A DNA stretch of 64,000 bases from Variovorax sp. (GTDB lineage Bacteria; Pseudomonadota; Gammaproteobacteria; Burkholderiales; Burkholderiaceae_C). Shown here piece after piece: positions 17,007 to 24,881 of the stretch. Made by a program: the position numbers and the translations under genes. Each line of letters begins with the position of its first letter. The stretch's first letter is position 1. The stretch is from contig JANXTS010000016.1 in NCBI GenBank assembly GCA_025352265.1, forward strand, positions 122,424 to 186,423. Direction: 5' to 3'. The notes beneath the pieces are model-generated. The model saw only the letters and a list, made by a program, of their open reading frames with translations, was not told where the DNA came from and searched no databases.

Positions 17007-18278
17007 TCAAGTCCGGCAGTCCGGCACGTCGCGCGTGCCAAGGCCCATCTTCTTGAACTCGGCTTCCGGCAGACCCAGCGTCTGCGAGATATTGGGCACC
17101 GACTTCACGACCTTGTTGTAGAACGAGCCGTCGGCCGCCTTGGCCACTTCGGTGATGTAGGTCGTGCCCACGCCGTTGCGGTTGGCATCGATCTTCACTT
17201 CACCCGCCGGACCCTTGAAGTTGGTTTTTTGCAGCGCATCGCGATAGGCCTTCTGCCCGCCGGACAGATCACCCTTGACCACGTCGAGTGCATCCAGCGT
17301 CGCTTTGGTGTTGATGTAGTACAGGTAGGCGAAGAGGGACGGGCTCGGGAAGCCATCCTTGAAATTGGCCTTGTAGTCGGACACGAACTTCTTCCACTCC
17401 GGCGTGTCGATCGAGTCGGCCATCGGGCCGGCGGAAGCCGTACCCAGCAACGACTCGCGGCGCTTGCCCTTGAAGTTGAGGACAGTCTGGTCGACAGTGA
17501 TGGAGCCGCCGATCATCGGCTTGTCGCCACCGGCCTGTTCGTACTGCGTCAGGAAGTTGACTGCGTCGGAACCACCCAACACGACGACCAGCGCATCGAT
17601 GTTTTTCGGGATCTTGGCGATGACCGACGCGTAGTCCTTGGTGCCCAGCGGCACCCAGGCCTTGTCGATCACCTTGCCGCCCTTGGCGCAGTAGCTCGCC
17701 ATGAAGCCTTGCACTTGCGAATAGGGAAAGCCGTAGTCCTCGGCGATGAGGAACGTCCTTTTGTAGCCCTTGGCCAGCGCGTGCTCGCCAAGGCCCACCA
17801 TCCACTGCGCGCCTTCGGTGTTGAAGCGATAGAAGTTGGCCGCAGGGTCTTGCAGCGTGGCGGCCTGGGCGCCGGCCGAGCCGTTGATGAAGGTGACGTT
17901 GGGTTGCGTCTTGGCGTAGTTCTTGACCGCGATGCCCTCGTCGCCCGACAGTGGGCCGATCATGATCTGGACCTTGTCTTGCTCCACCGCCTTGCGCGTC
18001 GAGTTGACTGCCTTGTCGGGCGTGGCGTCAGACGAGACCTTGATGAACTCGATCTTCTTGCCGCCGGCCATTCCGTTCTTTTCTTTCAGCGCCAGGTCGG
18101 CACCGCGCATGCCGTCTTGCCCGGGTGCCGCGAACGGGCCTTCGAGCGAGGCCAGCAGGCCTATCTTCAAGACCTCTTGCGCCTGGGCCATGCCCGCGAG
18201 GCCGGCCATGGCCAACGCTGCCGCGGCGCCGACGAGGCTGCGCGCGAATATCTTCTTGTGCTCTTGCTTAACCGTCAT
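17007..18278 (-). CDS. LivK-type periplasmic substrate-binding protein
   Basis: A 423-residue exported receptor of the branched-chain-amino-acid-type ABC family. The signal peptide (about residues 1-33) ends AGMAQAQ. The mature protein starts EVLKIGLLASLEGPFAAPGQDG, then GGKKIEFI and LSGDEGIAVKNYAKTQPNVTF. The start at 18278 has a clear AGGAG site 8 bp upstream and overlaps the livM stop as ATGA. The ligand is unknown; the neighbouring amidohydrolases and FAH enzyme suggest an amide-containing or cyclic organic compound rather than leucine. That is inference. Confidence 0.93.
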   Translation of the reverse strand: MTVKQEHKKIFARSLVGAAAALAMAGLAGMAQAQEVLKIGLLASLEGPFAAPGQDGMRGADLALKEKNGMAGGKKIEFIKVSSDATPDKAVNSTRKAVEQDKVQIMIGPLSGDEGIAVKNYAKTQPNVTFINGSAGAQAATLQDPAANFYRFNTEGAQWMVGLGEHALAKGYKRTFLIAEDYGFPYSQVQGFMASYCAKGGKVIDKAWVPLGTKDYASVIAKIPKNIDALVVVLGGSDAVNFLTQYEQAGGDKPMIGGSITVDQTVLNFKGKRRESLLGTASAGPMADSIDTPEWKKFVSDYKANFKDGFPSPSLFAYLYYINTKATLDALDVVKGDLSGGQKAYRDALQKTNFKGPAGEVKIDANRNGVGTTYITEVAKAADGSFYNKVVKSVPNISQTLGLPEAEFKKMGLGTRDVPDCRT

Positions 18279-19468
18279 GTCTCGCTCCTGGTTGTGGTTT
18301 TCGAATGCGACCTCTGCCGCGGCTGGGGACCTCGACCCATCAAGCGACTGCGCAGGTGTTGCCACAAGCCCAGCAAGCCGTCGGGTGAGAACAGGACGAT
18401 CGCGAGGAAAACCCCGCCGATCACAAGATTGAAGCGCTCGCGGTCGACCAGGTCGATGGCGAAGTTCTGCAAAAGAACGAAGACCACGGCACCGATGAAC
18501 GCGCCGATCGGGTGCTTCATGCCGCCGAGGACGGCGATGATGAGGATGTTGATCATCGCGCCGATACCGACAGTGCCCGGCGAGATGCGGCCGTTGTACC
18601 AAACCAGCAGCACGCCGCCGACGGCCGCCAGAAAGCCCGCCACCGCATAGGCTGCGACGCGGTGCGCGGTCACGTTGTAGCCGAGCGCCTGCATACGCCG
18701 CGGGTTGTCGCGGATGCCTTGCAGCGCCACGCCGAAGGGCGCGCGAACGAGGTGCTTGACCAGAAAGTAGCCGGCGACCGAGCAGGCCAGCACCAGAAAG
18801 TAGAACGGCATCGGCTCACGCAGGTCGAGCCCGAAGACGATCGGCGCGGCGAGTTTGCTGAAGCCCTGGAAGCCGTTGAAGAGCGTGTAGTTCTGTTGCG
18901 CGAGATAGAAAAACGCCACGCCCACCGCCAGCGTGATCATGATGGTGTAGATGCCCTCGGTGCGCACGGACAACCAGCCAATCGCTGCGGAAAAAATCGT
19001 CGAAAGAGACAGCGCCGCGATCACCGCCAGCCACCACGGCCAGCCCAGGCTGATCACCGCGTTGCTGCTGCTGCCGATGATGGCGACCAGGTAGGCGGCG
19101 AACCCGGCCACTGTCATTTGTGCCAGCGACACCATGCCGCCGTAGCCGCCGAGGAAGGTGAGCGACAGCGCGACCAAGCCCAGAGCGAGCGATTGCGCGC
19201 CGATCTGGAAGGTGAAGAACGGCGTGGCGAAGAAGGGGTAAAGGAGCACGAGCGCGGCGACCATCGCATGCCGCCAACGCACCGGACGAAACAGCACGCG
19301 CAGCCACTGCGGAAGGTCGCCCTGGGCCTGTGGCGGCTCGGTATGCCGGTTTGCCGCCGCACTTGGCAAGACGACGACCCGCCCGGCCTGGGTCGCCCGC
19401 GCTTCTTTTGCCGCGGCGACTCCCGCCGCCGGCGACTTCATCGCCCGTCTCCATTGCGAAGCGCTCAT
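18275..19468 (-). CDS. LivM-type ABC permease
   Basis: A 397-residue integral membrane protein with an unusually long cytoplasmic N-terminus (about 75 residues) before the first helix. The helices contain LivM motifs: FFTFQIGAQSLALGLVALSLTFLGGYGGMVSLAQ and the EAA-like loop QGIRDNPRRMQALGYN. The start overlaps the livH stop as ATGA; the stop overlaps the substrate-binding-protein start as ATGA. It pairs with LivH to form the membrane channel. Confidence 0.93.
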   Translation of the reverse strand: MSASQWRRAMKSPAAGVAAAKEARATQAGRVVVLPSAAANRHTEPPQAQGDLPQWLRVLFRPVRWRHAMVAALVLLYPFFATPFFTFQIGAQSLALGLVALSLTFLGGYGGMVSLAQMTVAGFAAYLVAIIGSSSNAVISLGWPWWLAVIAALSLSTIFSAAIGWLSVRTEGIYTIMITLAVGVAFFYLAQQNYTLFNGFQGFSKLAAPIVFGLDLREPMPFYFLVLACSVAGYFLVKHLVRAPFGVALQGIRDNPRRMQALGYNVTAHRVAAYAVAGFLAAVGGVLLVWYNGRISPGTVGIGAMINILIIAVLGGMKHPIGAFIGAVVFVLLQNFAIDLVDRERFNLVIGGVFLAIVLFSPDGLLGLWQHLRSRLMGRGPQPRQRSHSKTTTRSET

Positions 19469-20424
19469 GCGGGCTTTCCCATCAGCCCGCGCGGCTTGAA
19501 TGCGAGCGCGACGACCATGATCACGAAAGTGAAGACCACGCTGTAGGTCGGCGCATAGGCCAGGCCGAACTGCTCCGCCAGGCCAATGAGCAACGCCCCG
19601 ATGGCAGCGCCGACCACGCTGCCCATGCCGCCGACGATGACCACCACCAGGGAAGCCAGCAGGTAGCGCGTGTCCTCGCCCGGCGAGATCGACAGCGCCG
19701 TGCCGCCCACCACGCCGGCCAACCCGGCGAGCCCGGCACCGATCGCGAAGGTCAGCGCGAACACCAGTTGCACGTTGACGCCCGACGCGGCCAGCATGCC
19801 GCGGTCGTCCACGCCGGCGCGGATCATCATGCCGATGCGCGTGCGCGCCAGCAGCAGCCAGAGCCCGACGCCGATGACGATCGATGCCAGCAACACGAAC
19901 AGTCGGTATGTCGGAAATTTCGCGACCAGGGGGAGAGTGGTCGAGCCGTAGATCCACGCAGGCGGATCGAAGGTGTAGATCTCCGCACCCCAGATCCACA
20001 GCATCAGATCCGCGAAGACGATTGACAGGCCGATGGTCACCAGCGTTTGCCGCAGGTCTTGCCCCTGCATGTGACGGAACACCAGCAACTGCATCAGCAG
20101 ACCGAGGATCGCCGACGCGAGAAACCCGGCGATGACAGCGAGCACCCACGAGCCCGTGTGCTCGCCGACGAACCAGCCGACGTAGGCACCGAACAGGTAG
20201 AGCGAGCCGTGCGCGAGGTTCACGTTGCGCATCAGCCCGAACACCAACGTGAAGCCGCTCGCGACCAGGAAGTAGAGCGATGCCAGCGTGAGTCCGTTGA
20301 GCAGCGTCTTGAAGTAAAGCGGATAGTTGTCTGAGATGGCCCAGACGGAGAACACTGCGATCGGCACGCCGAAGATCAGCCAGAGCGCCAGCGACTTGCG
20401 ATTCATGCGCGCCATGCCGTTCAT
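19465..20424 (-). CDS. LivH-type ABC permease
   Basis: A 319-residue permease with about eight helices. LivH-like segments include LLNGLTLASLYFLVASGFTLVFGLMRNVNLAHGSLYLFGAY and the EAA-like loop ARTRIGMMIRAGVDDRGML. Start and stop both overlap their neighbours as ATGA, so it is translationally coupled to the amidohydrolase upstream and livM downstream. A second Met at residue 7 could also be used. Confidence 0.93.
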   Translation of the reverse strand: MNGMARMNRKSLALWLIFGVPIAVFSVWAISDNYPLYFKTLLNGLTLASLYFLVASGFTLVFGLMRNVNLAHGSLYLFGAYVGWFVGEHTGSWVLAVIAGFLASAILGLLMQLLVFRHMQGQDLRQTLVTIGLSIVFADLMLWIWGAEIYTFDPPAWIYGSTTLPLVAKFPTYRLFVLLASIVIGVGLWLLLARTRIGMMIRAGVDDRGMLAASGVNVQLVFALTFAIGAGLAGLAGVVGGTALSISPGEDTRYLLASLVVVIVGGMGSVVGAAIGALLIGLAEQFGLAYAPTYSVVFTFVIMVVALAFKPRGLMGKPA

Positions 20425-21704
20425 GCGACGCGTTCCCAGGCACGCTCTGACGCGATGTCCGGTGCTTTGGCGAACACGCCGTCTTTCATCACTGCCAGGA
20501 TGCGCTTGGGGTCGCGCAGGATCGACAGGTTGGCCAGCGGATCGCCGTCGACCAGCAGCAGGTCGGCCAGATAGCCGTCCTTGATGACGCCGAGTTCATC
20601 GGGCTGCATCATGATCTGGCCGCCATAGAGCGTGGTCGAACGGATCGCTTCCATGGGCGTGAAGCCGAGGTACTTGACGAAGAACTCCAGGTCGCGCGCG
20701 TTTTGCGTGTGGGGCGTAAAGGCGAAGCCGTAGTCGCCGCCCGGCAACACGCGAATGCCACGCTTGTGCATCTTGGCGAGCGACTCGAGCGCGGCGTCCC
20801 ATTCAATTTGGTAGCCCATGTCGGTCGCCATCGCGTTGGTGATGCCGAACGCTTCTGCCTCGTGCAGCATCGCGTAGAGGATGGCGATGCCCGGCGCGAC
20901 GAACACGCGGTCTTTCGCCGCTTCGAGCATGTCGAGCGCTTCGTTGTCGACGAAGCTGGCGTGGTAGATCAGGTCGATGCCGTGCCGCAACGCCTGCTTC
21001 ACGCTGTCCGAGGAGCGGGCGTGCGCAATACCGCGCTTACCGCGGATCTTGACTTCGCGCATGGCCGCGGCCACTTCCTCGTCGAGCATCCAGGTGGTTT
21101 CGGCTGGCGACTGCGGCGTGAAGTTGTCGCCTGAAAGATTGAGCTTGACCGAGTCGACGCCGTACTTCAAGAACATCCGCACGGCCTTGCGCATTTCGTC
21201 GGCGCCTGACACGTTCACGCCAAAGCTGAATTCCGGGAACGGCAGGTGCGGCAGCGTCTCGTCGCCCAGTGCGCCGAGCACCGTGATCTCCTGGCTCGCC
21301 GCGAGGTAGCGCGGACCGGGTATCTGGCCCGAGTTGATCGCGTTGCGGATCACCACGTCGAGCCGCGGCTTGGCGCAGGCGGCGCCGACGCACGAGGTAA
21401 AGCCGGCTTCTAAGTAGCGCTTGGCAACCTTGGCGCACCACAGCACATGCTCTTCGAGCGGCAGCGTCTGGATGGCCGACAGCGTGGCGGCGTCGTTCCA
21501 TGAAAAGTGGGTGTGGGCTTCGCACATGCCCGGCATCAAGGTGGCGCCTGCGCCATCGATCACGGTGGCACCGCTCGGCGCGATCGGCGCCGTGCTGCGA
21601 CCGACCTGCCGGATGCGGTTGCCTCGCACCAGCACGCTGCCGCTGAAAGGGTTCTGTCCGGTCCCGTCGAGGATGCGGACGTTGGTGAAGACGACATCGT
21701 TCAT
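20421..21704 (-). CDS. Amidohydrolase (imidazolonepropionase/prolidase-like), copy 2
   Basis: A 427-residue metal-dependent amidohydrolase. The N-terminal composite domain (NVRILDGTGQNPFSG, GATLMPGMCEAHTHFSW) contains the HxH metal pair. Later His-bearing strands are IAHARSS and LIYHASF, and the final Asp motif is GGDYGFAF. The C-terminal strand ends ADLLLVDGDPLANLSIL. It is clearly a paralogue of the next gene upstream, with collinear motifs throughout. The stop overlaps livH as ATGA. The substrate is unknown; linear or cyclic amides are typical for this group. Confidence 0.9.
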   Translation of the reverse strand: MNDVVFTNVRILDGTGQNPFSGSVLVRGNRIRQVGRSTAPIAPSGATVIDGAGATLMPGMCEAHTHFSWNDAATLSAIQTLPLEEHVLWCAKVAKRYLEAGFTSCVGAACAKPRLDVVIRNAINSGQIPGPRYLAASQEITVLGALGDETLPHLPFPEFSFGVNVSGADEMRKAVRMFLKYGVDSVKLNLSGDNFTPQSPAETTWMLDEEVAAAMREVKIRGKRGIAHARSSDSVKQALRHGIDLIYHASFVDNEALDMLEAAKDRVFVAPGIAILYAMLHEAEAFGITNAMATDMGYQIEWDAALESLAKMHKRGIRVLPGGDYGFAFTPHTQNARDLEFFVKYLGFTPMEAIRSTTLYGGQIMMQPDELGVIKDGYLADLLLVDGDPLANLSILRDPKRILAVMKDGVFAKAPDIASERAWERVA

Positions 21705-21722
21705 GGCGTGCCCCTGTTGTTC

Positions 21723-23012
21723 TCAAGCGGCCCAGCGCGTGGTGCGGGCCGAGCGCATCGGCGGCGCGCGGTGAAACTCGCCGTCTTTCATGACGGCCAT
21801 GATGCGCGACTTGTCTTGCAGCACGGTGATGTCGGCCAGCGGGTCGCCATCGATCAGCAGGATGTCGGCCAGGTAGCCCTCGCGGATGTAGCCGAGCACC
21901 TTGCCCATGCGCATCATCGGGCCGCCCCAGGCTGTGGCCGAGAGCAGCGCTTCCATCGTGCTCATGCCGACGTACTTGACGAAGTACTCGAGGTCTTTCG
22001 CGTTGGTGCCGTGCGGGGTCCAGGCAAAGCCGTAGTCGCCTCCAGGCAGGATTCGGACACCGCGCTTGCGCAGCGCCCGCATGCTTTCGACCGCGGCTTC
22101 GAGCTCGCGGTGATAGCCCATCTTGGTCGTGACTTCCTTGGTCAGACCCCACTGGCTTGCGTTGTGACAGGTGTTGATGAGCCATGCCAGACCGGGCGCG
22201 ATGAAGTGCTCGGTCTTGTGGGCTTCAAGCAGGTCGAGCGCCTCGGTGTCGGCAAAGCTGGCGTGATAGATCACCTCGATGCCCTGCTTCACGCATTGCT
22301 TGATGGCCCAGGTGGAGCGCGCGTGCGCGGCGACGCGCTTGCCCCAGGCCTTCGCCTCCTGCACGCAGACGCGGATCTCTTCTTCGGTGAACTGGCTCAT
22401 CTCGCTCGACATGCCGGTGATCGACTCGCCCGACAGATTGATCTTCACCGAGTCGACGCCCCACTTGGCCATCATGCGGACGCAACGGCGCATCTCCTCG
22501 GCGCCACTCACCACGGCGCCGAAAGCGAATTCCGGCTGCGGCAGATGCGGTTGGGTGCTGTCGCCGAGTCCGCCCGGCACGGTGATCTCTTGCCCGGCGG
22601 CGAGGTAGCGCGGGCCGATGATGGTGCCGTCGGCGATCGCATTGCGGATCACCACATCGAGCCGGGGCTTGGCGGATGCCGCACCGACGCAACTGGTCCA
22701 GCCCATGTCGAGGTACTTCTTCGCGACCTCGGCGCACCACAGGATGTGTTCTTCGGGCGGCATGCGCTGGATCGCGTCCAGGCTCGGCTGGTCGTTCCAT
22801 GAAAAGTGCGTGTGCGCCTCGACCATGCCGGGCATCAGGAAGGCGCCGGCACCGTCGATGATTTGTGCGCCGTGGATCGGTGCTTGAGGCGCGCCGTAAG
22901 CGGTCTTGACGACGCGCGAGATGCGGTTGCCTTGCACCAGCACGTCGCCGGTGAAGGGCGCCTCGCCGCCGCCGTCGAAGACGCGTACGTTGGTGAACAG
23001 AACGTCTGCCAT
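21723..23012 (-). CDS. Amidohydrolase (imidazolonepropionase/prolidase-like), copy 1
   Basis: A 429-residue metal-dependent amidohydrolase with HxH in MVEAHTHFSWND, His-bearing AAHARSTWA and VIYHASF, and GGDYGFAWTPHGTNAKDLEYF. It ends ADILLIDGDPLADITVL. The ATG at 23012 has AGGAG 7 bp upstream; a longer frame upstream overlaps the alpha/beta hydrolase and is rejected. The next gene is a paralogue 18 bp downstream. Retention of two diverged copies in one operon suggests they act on different intermediates or form a heteromer (inference). Confidence 0.9.
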   Translation of the reverse strand: MADVLFTNVRVFDGGGEAPFTGDVLVQGNRISRVVKTAYGAPQAPIHGAQIIDGAGAFLMPGMVEAHTHFSWNDQPSLDAIQRMPPEEHILWCAEVAKKYLDMGWTSCVGAASAKPRLDVVIRNAIADGTIIGPRYLAAGQEITVPGGLGDSTQPHLPQPEFAFGAVVSGAEEMRRCVRMMAKWGVDSVKINLSGESITGMSSEMSQFTEEEIRVCVQEAKAWGKRVAAHARSTWAIKQCVKQGIEVIYHASFADTEALDLLEAHKTEHFIAPGLAWLINTCHNASQWGLTKEVTTKMGYHRELEAAVESMRALRKRGVRILPGGDYGFAWTPHGTNAKDLEYFVKYVGMSTMEALLSATAWGGPMMRMGKVLGYIREGYLADILLIDGDPLADITVLQDKSRIMAVMKDGEFHRAPPMRSARTTRWAA

Positions 23013-23022
23013 GGTCGTGCTC

Positions 23023-23835
23023 CTATTGACTGCGCTGCGCAAGGCGCTCGTTTGCTGCCAGGAACTCGCGCAGCTCGCGCTGGCATTCGTCGGGCCGCTC
23101 GACCGGCGTCCAGTGTCCGCACTTCGCCAGCACGACGACGCGCTTGCTGGCGGCGCGGTGCAGCCGGTCGGCCATGGCGCGCACCGCTTGCGGCGGTGCG
23201 ACACCGTCTTCGTCGCCGGTCACCAGCAGCACGGGTGCTTCAATCTTTTCGATGGCAGCAGCCTGCGCGCCAGCCAGCGCCTCGCAGCTGCGCGCATAGG
23301 ATTCGCCTTCTTGCCGCATCAGGCTCTCGCGCACGAAGGCGACCACCACCGGATGGTGTTGTCGGGTGTCGGCGGAAATGGCGCCTTGAAGCAACGACTG
23401 GATGATGTCGTGCATGCCCGCAGCGCCTTCGCGGGCCTTCGCTGCGCGTGCTTTCATGGCTGCGCGCGCAGCATCGGGCGGCGCGATAAGCGGGCCGAAC
23501 AAAGCGACGCTGGCGACGAGCTTGGGATGCGCCGCGGCAATGTGCTGGCAAACGATGGTGCCCAGCGAATGGCCGAGCCAATGCGCCCGCGTGATGCCCA
23601 GTCGATCGCAGATGCCGAGCATCGTGTCGACGTAGCGCTCGATCGAGAGCGGACCCTCGACGCGTTGCGACCGGCCGCTGCCGGGCAGGTCCACGCGCAC
23701 CACGCGATGCCGCGCCATTGCGGGCATGAGCGGCGTGTAGGTGTTTGAACTGCCGCCCAGGCCGTGCACGCAGACGACCACCGGGCCGTCGCCTTCTTCT
23801 TCTACCGCCACGCGGTCGATGAGCTGGAATGTCAT
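23023..23835 (-). CDS. Alpha/beta-fold hydrolase
   Basis: A 270-residue hydrolase. The oxyanion region is VCVHGLGGSSNTY, the nucleophile elbow is GHSLG (about residue 98), the acid is in VTGDEDGVAPP, and the catalytic His is in CGHWTPVERP. The cap region is helical. It resembles 3-oxoadipate enol-lactonase or meta-cleavage-product hydrolases, but the class is not decidable from sequence alone. It lies 13 bp after the FAH-family gene and 10 bp before amidohydrolase copy 1. Confidence 0.88.
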   Translation of the reverse strand: MTFQLIDRVAVEEEGDGPVVVCVHGLGGSSNTYTPLMPAMARHRVVRVDLPGSGRSQRVEGPLSIERYVDTMLGICDRLGITRAHWLGHSLGTIVCQHIAAAHPKLVASVALFGPLIAPPDAARAAMKARAAKAREGAAGMHDIIQSLLQGAISADTRQHHPVVVAFVRESLMRQEGESYARSCEALAGAQAAAIEKIEAPVLLVTGDEDGVAPPQAVRAMADRLHRAASKRVVVLAKCGHWTPVERPDECQRELREFLAANERLAQRSQ

Positions 23836-23848
23836 GGTGATCTTTCGG

Positions 23849-24712
23849 TCACTCGAACCGGTTCTCGATGACGCCGACGCCGTCGATCTCGATGCGCACG
23901 ATGTCGCCCGAACGCAGCCACTGCGGTGGCTTCAACCCCATGCCGACGCCTGCCGGCGTACCGGTCGCGATGACGTCGCCGGGATACAGCGTGATGCCGC
24001 GCGAGCAGGTTTCGATGAGCGTGGGGATGTCGAAGATCATGTCGCGCGTCTGGCCGTCTTGCCGCAGCGTGCCGTTGACCCAGCCGCGCACGCGAGTGTC
24101 GCGGCCGTCGACTTCATCGGCCGTCACGATCCACGGGCCCATCGGGCAGAAGGTGTCGAAGCTCTTGCCCAGGTCCCATTGCTGGTGGCGCATTTGCACG
24201 TCGCGGGCGGTCACGTCGTTGACGACCGTGTAGCCGAAGACATGGTCCATGGCGCGCGAGCGAAGGATGTTGCGGCCGCCACGGCCGATGACCACGGCGA
24301 GCTCGGATTCGTAGTCGATCTGCACGGAAGCAGCGGGTGCCGGGAGCTGTACCGTGTCGTTGGGGCCGATCACGCATTCGGCGAGCTTGCCGAAGACGAT
24401 CGGCCAGGCTTCAGCTTCGGGTTTTGCGTTGAACACGGAACCGGCCAGCTCGGCTGCATGTGCGTGGTAATTGCGGCCGACGCAGAACAGACTGCGCAGT
24501 GGGCGCGGCAACGGCGAGCGAAGCGTGATGACGTCGACGGGCAGCCGCGCACCCGAGGGTTGCGGCAGTGCTTCGTCGCGCGCCATCGCCTGGATCAGCG
24601 GCAGCGTACCGAGCGAAGGGTCGCGCACGGCCAACGGCGTGGCCTCGCGGCCATCCTGCGAAATAGTGCCGACATGATCGCGGCCACCCCAGCTCCAACT
24701 CGCAAAACGCAT
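23849..24712 (-). CDS. Fumarylacetoacetate hydrolase (FAH) family protein
   Basis: A 287-residue metal-dependent C-C hydrolase/decarboxylase-fold protein. Family motifs are the FCVGRNYHAHAAE segment, the metal site in QIDYESELAVVIG (Glu, Glu), DVTARDVQ, and GDVIATGTPAGVG. The start MRFASWSWGG is chosen by family resemblance; an ATG five codons upstream (24727) is also possible. It is the first gene of the catabolic operon, about 70-110 bp from the palindromic operator and divergent from the TetR fusion gene. Confidence 0.9.
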   Translation of the reverse strand: MRFASWSWGGRDHVGTISQDGREATPLAVRDPSLGTLPLIQAMARDEALPQPSGARLPVDVITLRSPLPRPLRSLFCVGRNYHAHAAELAGSVFNAKPEAEAWPIVFGKLAECVIGPNDTVQLPAPAASVQIDYESELAVVIGRGGRNILRSRAMDHVFGYTVVNDVTARDVQMRHQQWDLGKSFDTFCPMGPWIVTADEVDGRDTRVRGWVNGTLRQDGQTRDMIFDIPTLIETCSRGITLYPGDVIATGTPAGVGMGLKPPQWLRSGDIVRIEIDGVGVIENRFE

Positions 24713-24783
24713 AGACTTTGTCCCCATATTGCCCCGCGGTCTTACCGGTGTGTACCGGGCGCCGCGAGATCTCGGAAGTCATT

Positions 24784-24803
24784 TTTGAGACTTGCGTCTC
24801 AAA
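24784..24803. promoter_or_regulatory. Perfect 20-bp palindrome, likely TetR operator
   Basis: TTTGAGAC-TTGC-GTCTCAAA, 8-bp arms and 4-bp spacer, perfectly symmetric, between the divergent catabolic operon and the TetR-family gene. Size, symmetry and position are typical for TetR-family operators. Binding is inferred. Confidence 0.75.
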
Positions 24804-24881
24804 TCTGGTTGGCCGCATCATACGGTTGACGCTTAGATATTCACAAGCCGAAACAGACCCCTCTTGACCCGTACAAACCCG

